Notes: generated by a model not told the origin, from the letters alone. A stretch of DNA of 64,000 nucleotides from Bacteroidetes bacterium endosymbiont of Geopemphigus sp. (GCF_002904345.1 NZ_PEIH01000005.1:116449-180448), one strand, 5' to 3'. Shown: positions 42,635-53,030, numbered from the stretch's first letter. A program made the numbers and translations.

Positions 42635-42806
42635 AAAAAAACCTACATTGGTTTATGGGAATTGTAAAACCCTAAATAAACAGGATTTTTGGCTAAGGAA
42701 TTGCTCAAGGATCTGAAATGCAATACAGCCTGCTTTTACAATACCATTAACTCAAGAGTTTAAATGGTGTTGAGATTACAAATTCAGCCAGAAACCAATG
42801 TAGGCT
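42635..42806 (-). ncRNA. ssrS: 6S RNA, 6S-Flavo type
   Basis: A roughly 170-base element lies between zapA and rny. Its ends form a closing stem: 13 perfect pairs between 42642-42654 (cctacattggttt) and 42792-42804 (aaaccaatgtagg), extended by three more after one mismatch. On the minus strand the 3' arm is followed at once by a run of seven T, as in an intrinsic terminator, which sets the strand. The inside is mostly unpaired or weakly paired, as in 6S RNA, and the zapA-rny place matches flavobacterial 6S RNA. It would bind RNA polymerase. A covariance search would settle it. Confidence 0.75.
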
Positions 42807-42831
42807 ATTTTAGTTATGGAAATTTAGAACG

Positions 42832-43119
42832 TCACAAGGCCGAATGTATCCTTCCAGATAAATCGTCCAGTCTGTTTTGTAAAAATTTTTCCTCTTGCTT
42901 ATAAGCAGCTTGCATAGCTTTATTTCTAGAAACATATTGTAATAAGCACATAGATAACGCATCCTGTTTATCTCTTACGGCATAAGCTGACTCGATATCT
43001 TTAATCGCCGCAGCAATATCTTTTACGGCACTACGAACAAATTCTTCTTCTTCCCTGGATATGGTCATCGGGTAGCTTCGTTCGGCGATATTTACATTGA
43101 TTTTGATACGCTCTTGCAT
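42832..43119 (-). CDS. zapA: Cell division protein ZapA
   Basis: A 95-residue Z-ring associated protein that bundles FtsZ. It begins MQERIKINVNIAERSYPM, with the ZapA-type beta strands (IKINVNIAERSYPMTI), an EEEFVRSAVKDIAAAIKDIE helix and a C-terminal amphipathic coiled coil (about 55-95). Length is normal for ZapA. Immediately upstream (six bases) lies a second small coiled-coil protein on the same strand; downstream is the 6S RNA then rny, a conserved flavobacterial order. Confidence 0.88.
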   Translation of the reverse strand: MQERIKINVNIAERSYPMTISREEEEFVRSAVKDIAAAIKDIESAYAVRDKQDALSMCLLQYVSRNKAMQAAYKQEEKFLQNRLDDLSGRIHSAL

Positions 43120-43125
43120 GCTTTT

Positions 43126-43413
43126 TTACATCTTGATTTGATTTATGGATCTGTCGATCTCTCTGATCAAAAGACTAATTCTAGACTTCATTAATTTCTT
43201 GTACTCTTGATTTCCTAAAATGGCATTCGCCGTCTTAAGCAATTCATTTGTCTCTTTGAGTTTTATATTTTCCTCAAGCTGTCCCTTGAATTCATGCTTT
43301 AACTTTCTGCTTTTTTCCCTTAAAAGACCAATTTCGTGCTTCTGAGTCTGATATGCTTCCAAAAGGGCAGACAATTTTGCTTCCAATTTTGCCAGCCTCT
43401 CATGGTTGTTCAT
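43126..43413 (-). CDS. Small coiled-coil protein upstream of zapA
   Basis: A 95-residue protein that is almost entirely predicted coiled coil, with heptad-like leucines in LAKLEAKLSALLEAYQTQ and IKLKETNELLKTANAILG. It ends six bases before the zapA ATG, so the two are probably co-transcribed. Position, size and form recall small division factors such as ZapB-like proteins and the hypothetical gene usually found before zapA in flavobacteria. The function is inferred only from context. Confidence 0.75.
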   Translation of the reverse strand: MNNHERLAKLEAKLSALLEAYQTQKHEIGLLREKSRKLKHEFKGQLEENIKLKETNELLKTANAILGNQEYKKLMKSRISLLIREIDRSINQIKM

Positions 43414-43818
43414 ACATATTTTTTAATTCAGATAACATCTACACAAAGGTAATGAGTGGGTAGCGATTTTCAAAAAAATCCTTCTGAAGACACCGATTAT
43501 TATAAGCTAACCATCATATATTCAGTAAATACATTTGTTTTATTAACATTACAAAAAATATTCATTTCTTTTATAAATATATTTATTAATATTATAATTA
43601 AAGCTAATAATATACCATTAATTTATTAAAAATAAAATTTATTTATCACACTTTACGAAGTGTATTTAAAAGTATCATCGCATAAAATATTCTTTTTACA
43701 GTGATGATATAAGATATAGTAGGTCAACTTATAAAATGTGACATTATGACAAAAAACTACTTTTGGCAAAGCTTTTGATAGAAAGAAGCTGCCGTCCTAT
43801 TTAAAAACCACGCGAACG
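43414..43818. other. Divergent intergenic region, zapA operon / grpE
   Basis: About 400 bases of very AT-rich sequence separating divergent units, so it should hold both promoters. A TAnnTTTG box for grpE is at 43758-43765. No inverted repeat resembling a heat-shock (CIRCE-type) operator was recognised. Confidence 0.6.
43758..43765 (+). promoter_or_regulatory. Candidate -7 box for grpE-dnaJ
   Basis: TACTTTTG fits TAnnTTTG and lies about 53 bases before the grpE ATG. The -33 element is not obvious. Confidence 0.35.
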
Positions 43819-44370
43819 ATGAATACAGATCGTCAGGATCCACAACCCATTGAAGAAAGCGAAGAAAAAAAAACCTCTAAAAAGAAAGTAAATAATAAGG
43901 TTGAGCTTTCAAAAGAAAAATCAACCCAGGAGGAAATCTACAAAAAAATCGAAGAAGAAAAAGATAAATTTTTACGTCTTTTTGCCGAGTTTGAAAACTA
44001 TAAAAAACGTACTCAAAAAGAAAGACTTGATCTTTTCAAAACTGCCCATCGGGAAGTTATGGTCGCTTTGATTCCCGTGCTGGATGATTTTGGGCGCGGT
44101 ATGTCAGAGATCAAAAAATCCAAAGATGAGAATCTCATCCGAGGAATTGAGCTTATTCAGGAGAAGTTTTTCCGAATTCTTAAAGAGCAAGGGCTTCAAG
44201 AGATTAAAACGCAAAAGGGGGACGATTTTAATACCGACATTCACGATGCTATCACTCAAATTCCCGCCCCTTCAAAAGAACTACAAGGAAAAGTTGTAGA
44301 AATCGTAGAAAGTGGTTATAATTTGCGTGATAAAGTGATACGGCATGCGAAAGTAATCGTTGCAAAATAA
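43819..44370 (+). CDS. grpE: Nucleotide exchange factor GrpE
   Basis: Releases ADP from DnaK. The 183 residues start with a Lys/Glu-rich disordered segment (about 1-45), then a long dimerisation coiled coil (FLRLFAEFENYKKRTQKE, about 55-72), and a C-terminal beta domain with the GrpE signature region HDAITQIPAPSKELQGKVVE and GYNLRDKVIRHAKVIV. Length is normal. dnaJ follows after ten bases. dnaK is not in the window. Confidence 0.95.
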   Translation: MNTDRQDPQPIEESEEKKTSKKKVNNKVELSKEKSTQEEIYKKIEEEKDKFLRLFAEFENYKKRTQKERLDLFKTAHREVMVALIPVLDDFGRGMSEIKKSKDENLIRGIELIQEKFFRILKEQGLQEIKTQKGDDFNTDIHDAITQIPAPSKELQGKVVEIVESGYNLRDKVIRHAKVIVAK

Positions 44371-44380
44371 GTGAATATTC

Positions 44381-45499
44381 ATGGCAAAAAGAGATTATTA
44401 TGAAGTATTAGGCGTTTTAAAAAACGCCTCCGCAGATGAGATTAAAAAAGCTTACAGAAAACTCGCCATTCGTTACCATCCGGATAAAAACCCAAATAAT
44501 AAAGTTGCGGAAGAAAAATTCAAAGAAGCTGCGGAAGCTTATGAAGTACTAAGCTCTCCTGAAAAAAAACAGCGCTATGATCAGTTCGGACACGCCGGAC
44601 TCGGAGGCGCTTCATCGGCAAGCGCCGGGGGAATGAACATGGAAGATATCTTTGCCAATTTCGGAGATATCTTCGGTGATGCTTTTGGAGGAACTTTTTC
44701 TGGTTTTGGCTTCGGAAGTAATAACAGATCAAGGCGATTAAAAGGAAGTGATTTGCGCATTCGTATAAAGCTTACCTTGGAAGAAATCGCAAAAGGCATA
44801 GAAAAGAAAGTGAAAGTACGTCGCATGAAAATGGCTAAAGACGTCAAATTCAAAACCTGTACTAATTGCAATGGGAACGGACAAATTGCTCAAGTAACCA
44901 ATACCTTTTTGGGAAGAATGCAAACTATGAGCACCTGTGGACAGTGTCAGGGCATAGGAAAAATTGTGGATCACATTCCTTCCGGCGCCAACAATCAGGG
45001 GATGATTAAAGAAGAAGAGCTAGTAAGCATTCAGATTCCTACTGGAGTTACCGAAGGTATTCAGTTGAAAGTATCAGGAAAAGGAAACGAAGCGCCTTTC
45101 GAGGGCGTCAACGGAGACCTTATCGTGCTTATCGAAGAAATTCCACATGAAACGCTCAAACGTGAAAATCTTAACTTGCATTATGATCTTTATATTTCCC
45201 TACCCGAAGCGGTTTTGGGAGCTAATAAAGAAGTACCTACCTTAGGCGGTAAAGCACGCATCGCGATAGAAGCCGGAATACAATCCGGAAAGACATTACG
45301 TCTTAAAGGAAAAGGAATACCTGATATTGAAGGAAACGGCTGTGGCGACCTTCTGATTCATATCAATCTATGGACGCCCAAGAAGATCAGCCGCGAGCAA
45401 AAGGAAATGTTTGAAAAAATAAAAAACGATGAGAATTTTATTCCCAATCCCAAGCAGAGTGACAAATCCTTTTTTGATCGGGTAAGAGAAATGTTTTAA
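44381..45499 (+). CDS. dnaJ: Chaperone DnaJ
   Basis: Hsp40 co-chaperone that stimulates DnaK. The 372 residues comprise the J domain with the HPD motif in IRYHPDKNP (about 30-38), a Gly/Phe-rich segment (about 75-115), a cysteine region, and the C-terminal peptide-binding domains (from [19 protein letters not shown]). Only two CxxCxGxG repeats are visible, CTNCNGNG and CGQCQGIG, where classical DnaJ has four. They are joined by a [12 protein letters not shown] segment. The frame is continuous, so this reflects the encoded protein and could be a lineage feature rather than damage. Confidence 0.95.
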   Translation: MAKRDYYEVLGVLKNASADEIKKAYRKLAIRYHPDKNPNNKVAEEKFKEAAEAYEVLSSPEKKQRYDQFGHAGLGGASSASAGGMNMEDIFANFGDIFGDAFGGTFSGFGFGSNNRSRRLKGSDLRIRIKLTLEEIAKGIEKKVKVRRMKMAKDVKFKTCTNCNGNGQIAQVTNTFLGRMQTMSTCGQCQGIGKIVDHIPSGANNQGMIKEEELVSIQIPTGVTEGIQLKVSGKGNEAPFEGVNGDLIVLIEEIPHETLKRENLNLHYDLYISLPEAVLGANKEVPTLGGKARIAIEAGIQSGKTLRLKGKGIPDIEGNGCGDLLIHINLWTPKKISREQKEMFEKIKNDENFIPNPKQSDKSFFDRVREMF

Positions 45500-45513
45500 A
45501 CATATAACATATA

Positions 45514-46440
45514 ATGCAGCATCTTCTTTCTATACATCATCTGGAAAAAAGTTATGGTGAAAAAAGAGTGCTGCATTCATTTGATTTAAACCTTTTCAGA
45601 GGTCATATTCATGGATTGACAGGACCTAACGGAGCGGGAAAAACTACTCTTATAAGAATAATTAATCAGATTTATAAGCCGGATAAGGGCTATGTTCTTT
45701 TTAACGGAGAAAAGCTTTTGCAAAAACATATCCAACAAATAGGATATATGCCCGAGGAGCGTGGCCTCTATACAAATATGTGTGTTGGAGAACAACTTCT
45801 TTATCTGGGGCAACTCAAGGGAATGCATAAACAAGAGGTTCGGAAAAAGCTTGGCATATGGCTTGAATGTCTTGATCTTGAGCCCTGGCGTGATAAAAAA
45901 ATCAATACGCTCTCAAAGGGCATGGCCCAAAAAGTCCAATTTATAGCTACGGTTTTACACGAGCCGGAGTTGGTCATTTTTGATGAACCTTTCAGTGGTC
46001 TTGATCCTTTGAATGTAAATCTCATCCGTCAGGAGATCCTTACGCTGAAAAAAAAAGGTCATAGCATTCTTCTCTCTACACATCGCATGGAATCTGCCGA
46101 AGGGCTTTGCGATGAGATTAGTTTTATAGATCGCGCGCACAAGATTCTTGAGGGAACACCGGTATCGATAAAAAATCACTTCAAAGAAGATCGCTATGGC
46201 ATACAAATTGAATTGCGTGAACAATTTCTTTGGGAAGAATTTCTAAGAACTCATTCTGTATCGGAGGTTAAAAAACATAAAAACAATTGCAGTTTTAAGA
46301 TAAACAAACCTAAACAAACCAGTACAGAAGACCTTCTTAGATCTTTGATGTCTATAGGTAACATTCGCACTTTTCAGCAAGTAGTTCCTACTTTAGAAGA
46401 AGTATTTCTTCAGGCTATAAAAAATTCACGAAATGCGTAA
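45514..46440 (+). CDS. ABC transporter ATP-binding protein
   Basis: ATPase of an ABC-2 type exporter. The 308 residues carry Walker A GLTGPNGAGKTTLIR (about 34-48), the Q-loop region QIGYMPEERGLYTNM, the signature TLSKGMAQKVQF, and Walker B LVIFDEPFSGLDP followed by STHRMESAE with the switch His. A C-terminal extension (about 215-308) resembles that of NatA/CcmA-like subunits. It overlaps the permease gene by eight bases, so they form one transporter. The substrate cannot be inferred; sodium or drug export is known for NatAB relatives. Confidence 0.9.
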   Translation: MQHLLSIHHLEKSYGEKRVLHSFDLNLFRGHIHGLTGPNGAGKTTLIRIINQIYKPDKGYVLFNGEKLLQKHIQQIGYMPEERGLYTNMCVGEQLLYLGQLKGMHKQEVRKKLGIWLECLDLEPWRDKKINTLSKGMAQKVQFIATVLHEPELVIFDEPFSGLDPLNVNLIRQEILTLKKKGHSILLSTHRMESAEGLCDEISFIDRAHKILEGTPVSIKNHFKEDRYGIQIELREQFLWEEFLRTHSVSEVKKHKNNCSFKINKPKQTSTEDLLRSLMSIGNIRTFQQVVPTLEEVFLQAIKNSRNA

Positions 46441-47695
46441 GACAGCTCTGATTATAAATAGAGAATACCGAACTCAAATTCGACAAAAATCATTTGTAAT
46501 CATGACCTTTTTGGCGCCTTTAGCGCTTATTGGTTTGGCTACTGCCATTACTTTTATAAACCACTCGGTTAGTAACAGGCAATATGTAGCTGTGATTGAT
46601 GAAAGTCATTTTATCTCTCCGGAACTTAAAAGTGTGGAAAATTTTACCTTTTCTTTCTTTGACTCCTCAAAAAAATCCGAGGTAAAAAGGCGTTTGCAAA
46701 AAGATATTAATGTTTTATTGATCATTCCACAGGTTGATGATTTAAGTCATCTGGAAAGGTCCATAAGTCTTTATAGTTACAAATCTCCGAGAATAAATTT
46801 ACTCAAAGAACTTGAGAAAATTCTTTCTCAGAAAATTGCGAACCTAAAACTTAAGAAAAATGGCATAGACAGCGATTTATTAAAAGCTTCGGAGGCTCAT
46901 GTACAACTTAAAACCATTTCTTTAAAAAATAGCGCACAACAGATACAACAAAACGAAACTAAAAGCCTGCTGATAGGCAGTGTGATGTATATTCTGATGA
47001 TGTTTATCATCATATATGGCGTACGTGTCATGCGCAGCGTTCTTGAAGAAAAGAACAGCCGGATCGTAGAGATCATCATTTCTTCGGTAAGGCCTTTCCA
47101 ACTGATGATGGGAAAAATCATTGGAACCGCTCTTGTGGCGCTTACGCAATTTATTTTATTGCTATTGATTTTTTTAGCAGTTGTACTGGTTTTTCAGTTA
47201 TGTCCCCTAAGCTTATTTACTGAAATCAGGGGTCCTCTGGGGGAAATTCATACTTTCATTCAATCTCTGCAAAGTATTGATTTGGGATTTTTATTCGGAA
47301 TGTTCTGTGTTTATTTCATCGGGGGTTATTTGCTTTTCAGTTCTTTTTTTGCTGCTATAGGCGCAGTTATGGAAAATGAAAGTGATACTCAACAATACTC
47401 TATTATCGGTTCAATGATTTTGATCATCGGTTTTTATGGAGGTGTTTCAGCGCTTGATAATCCCAATTCATCGATGGTTTTTTGGTGCTCTATGATTCCT
47501 TTTACCTCACCCATTACAATGCTTGGACGTCTGTACAGCGGTGTGAGCGGATTGCAAATAGGCAGCTCTCTTACAGTTTTAGTTCTTTCCATATGGGGAA
47601 TGATCGCGCTATCGGCCAAAATCTACCACATTGGAATCCTTAGACATGGGGAAAAAACAAACCTTCGAACCCTTAAAAATTGGTTCCATCTCTAG
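46433..47695 (+). CDS. ABC-2 type transporter permease
   Basis: Membrane partner of the preceding ATPase. The 420 residues have one N-terminal helix (about 22-42), a large extracytoplasmic domain (about 45-175), then five to six helices including [20 protein letters not shown], the coupling segment [20 protein letters not shown], and a final helix near residue 385. This is the NatB/ABC2_membrane_3 architecture. The [20 protein letters not shown] start is typical. It overlaps the ATPase gene by eight bases and ends 34 bases before the mnmA ATG. Confidence 0.88.
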   Translation: MRKTALIINREYRTQIRQKSFVIMTFLAPLALIGLATAITFINHSVSNRQYVAVIDESHFISPELKSVENFTFSFFDSSKKSEVKRRLQKDINVLLIIPQVDDLSHLERSISLYSYKSPRINLLKELEKILSQKIANLKLKKNGIDSDLLKASEAHVQLKTISLKNSAQQIQQNETKSLLIGSVMYILMMFIIIYGVRVMRSVLEEKNSRIVEIIISSVRPFQLMMGKIIGTALVALTQFILLLLIFLAVVLVFQLCPLSLFTEIRGPLGEIHTFIQSLQSIDLGFLFGMFCVYFIGGYLLFSSFFAAIGAVMENESDTQQYSIIGSMILIIGFYGGVSALDNPNSSMVFWCSMIPFTSPITMLGRLYSGVSGLQIGSSLTVLVLSIWGMIALSAKIYHIGILRHGEKTNLRTLKNWFHL

Positions 47696-47710
47696 GAAAC
47701 AAAGTTTACT

Positions 47711-47718
47711 ACATTTGC
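47711..47718 (+). promoter_or_regulatory. Candidate -7 box for mnmA
   Basis: TACATTTG, an exact TAnnTTTG match, lies between the permease stop (47695) and the mnmA ATG (47730). It supports the shorter mnmA start and an almost leaderless transcript. A TTG at 47680-47682 is too far upstream (28 bases) for a normal -33. Confidence 0.45.
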
Positions 47719-47729
47719 GAAAAAACGAC

Positions 47730-48917
47730 ATGCCAAGAGTAGTAGTAGGCCTCTCTGGAGGTGTAGATTCCAGTGTAGCGGCAATGCTGCTCAAACAGCA
47801 AGGTTACGAGGTGATTGGACTTTTTATGCGCAATTGGAATGATGAGAGCATTATTATCGACAAGCAATGTTCTTGGATAGAAGATAGCATAGATGCCATG
47901 CTGGTAGCCCAGCAACTAAATATTCCTTTTCAGATTGTTGATATGAGCAAGATGTATAAAAAACGCATCGTGGATTATATGTTTAAAGAATACGCCAGCG
48001 GCCGAACACCTAATCCGGATATACTATGTAACCGGGAGATCAAGTTTGATTTGTTTCTCAAAAAAGCGCTTTCCTTGAAAGCTGATTTTATCGCTACAGG
48101 GCACTATGTCCGATGTAAAAAATCTTCTAAAGATCAACATGCCCTCTATCGTTTATTGTCCGGTGTAGATAAACAAAAGGATCAATCCTACTTTTTATGT
48201 CAACTCAATCAGTTGCAACTAAGCAAAAGTCTTTTTCCGCTTGGAAACCTTGAAAAAAAAGAAGTAAGAAAATATGCCGAAAAAGCCGCTCTGGTAACAG
48301 CCAAGAAAAAAGATTCACAAGGCCTCTGTTTTATTGGCAAGGTGCGACTTCCAGAGTTTTTACAACAAAAGCTCAAACCTAAAACTGGAGATATTATAGA
48401 AATCCCACCGGATACAGATATTTATGACAAACAAAAGAATTTTTCTGAATTAAATGAAGAAAAATATGCCTTTCTGGCGAGAAATTATATCTATAATAAA
48501 ACCTGTGGAAAGGTCATCGGGAAACATTTAGGAGCGCATTATTTCACCAAAGGTCAACGTAAGGGACTTGGTATAGGAGGTCATACTGAAGGACTTTTTG
48601 TTATCGATACAGATATTAAACAGAACATAGTCTATGTAGGAATGGGGAAAAATCATCCGGGTCTTTATAAAGGTGCCTTATTTGTAAAAGAAAACGATAT
48701 TCACTGGTTGCGTAAGGATCTGGAATTGAACAAAGGAGAAAAACTAAAAGTAAAATGTCGTATACGCTATAGGCAAAGCCTGCAGTCAGCTTGCTTATAT
48801 AAAGTAGAAAATGGGCTCTATGCCATATTTGAAAAATCTCAGGTCTCCATTACCGAAGGACAGTTCGCTGCGTGGTATATAGATGAGGAGCTCATCGGGT
48901 CTGGGGTGATTTCCTGA
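47730..48917 (+). CDS. mnmA: tRNA-specific 2-thiouridylase
   Basis: Adds sulfur to U34 of Lys, Glu and Gln tRNAs, including the tRNA-Lys(UUU) encoded at 12.5 kb. The ATG at 47730 gives 395 residues starting [20 protein letters not shown], the PP-loop being right at the N-terminus as in the family; a longer frame from 47631 would overlap the permease and is rejected. Catalytic cysteines lie in [16 protein letters not shown] and [35 protein letters not shown] and the C-terminal barrel are present. MnmA was probably expressed from its own -7 box. Confidence 0.95.
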   Translation: MPRVVVGLSGGVDSSVAAMLLKQQGYEVIGLFMRNWNDESIIIDKQCSWIEDSIDAMLVAQQLNIPFQIVDMSKMYKKRIVDYMFKEYASGRTPNPDILCNREIKFDLFLKKALSLKADFIATGHYVRCKKSSKDQHALYRLLSGVDKQKDQSYFLCQLNQLQLSKSLFPLGNLEKKEVRKYAEKAALVTAKKKDSQGLCFIGKVRLPEFLQQKLKPKTGDIIEIPPDTDIYDKQKNFSELNEEKYAFLARNYIYNKTCGKVIGKHLGAHYFTKGQRKGLGIGGHTEGLFVIDTDIKQNIVYVGMGKNHPGLYKGALFVKENDIHWLRKDLELNKGEKLKVKCRIRYRQSLQSACLYKVENGLYAIFEKSQVSITEGQFAAWYIDEELIGSGVIS

Positions 48918-48935
48918 TGACAAACTCTCACGATA

Positions 48936-49004
48936 AATAACCGCATTATTGATCTTTTTAAGATACGATATCCTATCATACAAGGAGGAGGTTTTTTGGG
49001 TTAG
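48936..49004 (+). pseudogene. N-terminal remnant of a nitronate monooxygenase
   Basis: A short frame reads NNRIIDLFKIRYPIIQGGG then FLG-stop. This matches the NRI-x-x-LF-x-I-x-YPIIQGGM start of flavin-dependent nitronate monooxygenases. Nothing further of the family is clear downstream, so only the first strand of the barrel survives. Confidence 0.5.
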
Positions 49005-49839
49005 CGGTTTTTTTATCAAAATTATCGCCGTGATATCCTTATAAGAAAAGGCCATGAACTTAGAGATATACCGAGTATTTTTACGTTGATCTTCTAAGAA
49101 TTTCTGATCCAGAATAGTATTCAAGTTTTTCAGAGAATAATTCTAACCTTTTCAAAAAGATATGCACCGTCTGCAATAAAAGATCCTCAAAAACAATTTC
49201 ATTGGAAATGAAAGTCTCCGTTTGTTGGATCATATATGGTAAGACGTGTTTTTATCATCGGACGTGACCGTTACTGTTACATCGAAACCATTAGCAATGG
49301 TATATCAGATGGCTATAAAACTCGTAAAGCCCCTGGTAAAGAGCTCAATTTTTGCACTTTCTGTTTACAGGTACTCTAGTTACCTCAGAATAGTTGAGTA
49401 CTATAAGGGGACTTTCAGGAACGAGGCTCTCAAAACTTAAAGCAGGCTAAGCCTGTTTATCATAAACTCCAGCATCCGATTTCTCATCAAAAAATTTTTC
49501 TGATTTATTACTACAATTTAATAGTATATAGTATAAAAATAATCTTGTATTCAAGGTTTTCTAGATGGATAAATACTTTGAAAAACAGCTATTTTCACAT
49601 ATGAATGATAAGAAAATTAAATGGAGGTGATTTAAACACATCTTTATATGATATAAATCTATATGTTTAAAGCATAAAATAAACGAAATAAAAATAACGG
49701 AGAAAAATATACCATTTCTCGAATGGTATCGTATTATACCTATATATTTATTTCAAAAATACAATATAGTTAGTCGTCATATATTAAATAATATATGCAG
49801 ATAATTATAAACATCTTCGTTGGTATATTATTTTTTATA
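49005..49839. other. Degraded stretch
   Basis: About 830 bases, AT-rich. A plus-strand fragment at 49230-49370 (IIGRDRYCYIETISNGISDG) looks protein-like but was not assigned; the rest shows nothing recognisable. Confidence 0.45.
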
Positions 49840-50936
49840 TTCGAAAAGACAGCGCTTTACGCCCTTATAAAGTTTTTAAACATCTATTAGGAAAAGATTC
49901 CAGAGAGGATAAACTGATTTTTCATGAAAAAGAGATGAACGATTTAATCTGTCGATTTCCAGATCAAAAGATAAACGCTATTTGTTTATCCATTCAGCAA
50001 GTACACTATCAGATGAGTACCGATTTCTTTTGTCGGAACAACCTGAAGAAAAATGGCGCATTTTTCAAAAGCGTCAACCAAAACTTGAGTACCGTGTTGA
50101 TCATTTAAATGATCAATTTTATATCGTCACCAACAAAGATAGAGCAATGAACTTTAAAGTAATGAAAACCTATCCAAAACAAAATGATCAAAAATACTGG
50201 ATAGACATGATTCCTCACAGAGAAAATTATTTAGTAGAAGATATTGAGTTATTTAAAGATTACCTGGCAGTACAACAACGTCATAGAGGTAGAGTAGAAT
50301 TTCATATCCAAAGATGGGATGGCGATAGTAATTACCAGGTGGATTTTGGCGAAGAAAGCTATATGGCCACTTATCGGAACAAATCTTGAGAGCAATACCA
50401 CTATTCTGCGCTATAACTACAGTTCGTTGACCACACCTTATTCGGTGATCGATTTCCATATGGAAACCCATCATAGAGAGATCAAAAAAGAGCAAAAAGT
50501 GCTGGACGGCAATTTTGACAAAAAAAACTATGTATCTGAAAGAATATGGTCACCGGCTCAGGATGGTCAAAACATCCCTGTCTCGCTTGTATATCGGAAA
50601 GATACAGAAAGATCTGCTTCTACTCCCTTGTTGCTCTATGGGTATGGTTCTTATGGATATACCATTGATCCCTGTTTTAGCAGCCTGCGCTTAAGTCTGC
50701 TCGATAGAGGTTTTATTTTTGCCATTGCCCATGTGCGCGGGGGACAATACTTAGGCAGGTCTTGGTATGAAGATGGAAAGCTATTAAAAAAAACGAAATA
50801 CTTTTAATGATTTTATAGACTACGCAAAATATCTCACCGAGATGCAATACACCTCTGCAGAACATCTCTACGAAATGGGAGCATCAGCCGGTGGACTGCT
50901 TATGGCCACTGTAACCAATATGGCATCATCCTTATA
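49840..50936 (+). pseudogene. ptrB: Broken oligopeptidase B (S9A family)
   Basis: Would be a serine peptidase cutting after basic residues. Fragments run in family order: DSALRPYKVFKHLLGKDSRE, SSDEYRFL-like STLSDEYRFLLSEQPEEKWR, DYLAVQQRHRGRVEF, YNYSSLTTPYSVIDF, LLLYGYGSYGYTIDP, LSLLDRGFIFAIAHVRGGQY, and after a shift near 50805 DFIDYAKYLTEMQYTSAEHL with GASAGGLLMATVTNM holding the catalytic Ser elbow. The sequence then stops, so the part with the catalytic Asp and His is gone. Several frameshifts plus truncation at both ends. Confidence 0.9.
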
Positions 50937-51469
50937 ATTAATCTTCCATAAAAGATGCTTTTTACACTAGGAGAAAATTTTAGCTTTATCTCATCATCAA
51001 ATGAAAGAGTGGAAAAATATATAAAATCTTTATACTTCTGAAAAGTTATATTATTATAACTTTTCAGAAGTATAATAATAAATTATAATTAATTCATTTA
51101 CAGTATACTAAAAACATAAATCTGCATAACGAAAGATCGATAACTTACTATTTTCTATACTTTCCATAAAGTAGTAAATTAAGCATAAGGTTTAGCTATA
51201 ACCCCTTGGTTCAGGTTTTCAATTTGTGTCTTACATATTACATCTTACGTTTTGTAACATGCAAATGAATTTAGTGATTTACCGGATTCAAAGATCCTTC
51301 CTAAGAAGAAATGACTCCCTGAACTTTCAAGATAAGTTTATCGCATCTGACCTTACAAATTTACCATAAATCAAAGATTGTCATAGTGAGGTTGAAAAAT
51401 CACCAGATATATAAAAAATAGTTCATTAAAATAATAATATTATTTTTTGTTGATTATATATAGTAATAT
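50937..51469. other. Gene-free stretch with a long hairpin
   Basis: About 530 AT-rich bases after the ptrB relic. The only feature seen is the perfect hairpin at 51030-51075. No reading frame of note. Confidence 0.55.
51030..51075. repeat. Perfect 21-bp inverted repeat, 4-base loop
   Basis: Arms 51030-51050 and 51055-51075 are exact reverse complements (outer part ttatacttctg / cagaagtataa) around the loop TTAT. No T-run follows on either strand, so it is not a standard terminator. It lies in otherwise decayed DNA after the ptrB relic. Confidence 0.9.
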
Positions 51470-51850
51470 GTGTTAATTGTTCATTTAAAATTAAAACCAT
51501 ATGAAGCTACAATTACTTTCATTTTTATTTTTATAACCATAGGAACCCTGCAGGCTCAGATGGACATAGGGACGAAACACTCTAATGGGGTTTTGCATAT
51601 TAAAACTCAAACAAAAAACATTCAGGGGAAAAGTATTCAATCCGCCCTGGTATTACCCATACCGGATAAAGCGGAAAATCTGGAAAATGTTCACGATGGG
51701 GAGCCTGCTCCGGGATCTTTGGTATTTGATCAAAACAAAACTAGTGCTTGATGTATTTCTATCTTACAAAGAAAATGTGAACCTCGGCTCAGGGAAATGG
51801 CCTGAATGCGTTGGGATCGCTTCCAAAATTTTCATCCAGACGCATAAAGC
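51470..51850 (+). pseudogene. Relic of a secreted flavobacterial protein
   Basis: An open stretch of 93 codons has a signal-peptide-like FIFIFITIGTLQAQ followed by MDIGTKHSNGVLHIKT and AENLENVHDGEPAPGSLVFD. After a frameshift near 51745 it continues YKENVNLGSGKWPECVG. The pattern signal peptide, G-x-LVFD, then GxWxECVG recalls secreted or surface repeat-type proteins common in flavobacteria. The start frame is also displaced from the likely MKLQLLSFLFL start at 51500. No function assigned. Confidence 0.5.
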
Positions 51851-52945
51851 CATCACGTTGATACGTTCATACCAAAAAGTACAGCGTATTAGCGGCAAGT
51901 TGCTCATAATTGACGCCTAAACGATAGCTATGTGCATCAGGATAAAACAATAAACAACCTTAAAGCATTATTTTTTATCCGGAGAATATCCGATACCGTC
52001 TATCACATGTGCAGGCGCAAAAGCAGCTTACTCAACTTCCGTAAAGTAATTAGTAGGAATCTTATTGAGTTCCACCTCGCCCCCACATCGATCAGAGGAA
52101 AATCTTTATAACTCCACACTTTACTTAGGTCAAAGGGATTGAGGGATATTTGTTGACCTGCTCTCGGGTCATGATCTGCATTTTTAAAGCCCATTTCGGA
52201 AAATCTCCTCTGTCGATGACCTCCACTAAATCCCGCTCTGGGCATGATCTGGATCTTTACCTTTCATCTCCATAGCTTCACTGTCTGTGAAATTTTTATA
52301 CCCTGAAGCGTCTTGAAATGAAACTTTACGTAAAAGCGCTCATCATCTTTATTCAGAAATGAATAAGTGTGCGATCCGTAACCGGTTCATATGGCGATAA
52401 CTATAAAGAGTTCCCCTGCGCTCAAATGAAAGCTTTCAGGGTTAAGACTCCAAAAAATACCACATTATAGTGGTGTCTTTACAATGAGTACGCGAATGAC
52501 GCTTTTGTGTCAGGATTTTTAGGATCCTTAATAAAAAATATCAGTGTATTTATTGCCAACCAAATCCAAGTTGCCCTCTTCGGTATAGAATTTACCGGAA
52601 GATCCACGTGGATCACGTTCTATAGCAGATTCTTTTTTCCCGTCTACGGTAGAAAAACGAATCAAAAGGGGTATTTTTTTTACCTATATCTGAAAAATTT
52701 AGCCCGTGTATAAAAAATGATATCATGTGTAAGGGTGAAATTCCCATAAGAACCAGTGCCTTCGGTGTGTATTACGAGCTCAGGAATACGTTCGCGATTG
52801 AAATGAGCAAGTTTCTCGTGTAATCCTCAAGCAACAAGAACCTATTGGCCCGAGACTCAAGGTGTCTTCATAGTTCGAGCGAGGAATTCTAAGTGCCGTA
52901 GTGAGTTTCTCGCGTGTAATTTTTTGCCCAATAAGAAGTTCAATA
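51845..52945 (-). pseudogene. katA: Broken catalase
   Basis: Would destroy hydrogen peroxide. Reading the minus strand from about 52945: [73 protein letters not shown], then KNADHDPRAGQQISLNPFDL and SKVWSYKDFPLIDVG. PDAHSYRLGVNYEQL closes the readable part near 51860. These are ordered clade-3-type catalase blocks. They fall in several frames with stops, the segment between about 52260 and 52500 is poorly readable, and the C-terminus is missing. The gene converges on the secreted-protein relic. Confidence 0.88.
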
Positions 52946-53030
52946 ATATAATTAAAGTATATACTCTATATTTATTTTATTATTTTTTAATAACAAAATT
53001 TATAAACACTATAATTTTAAAAATTATACT

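Noticed and set aside
47631-47729. Longer N-terminus for MnmA
   Set aside because: It overlaps the ABC permease gene; the PP-loop normally starts within ten residues of the N-terminus, as it does from 47730.
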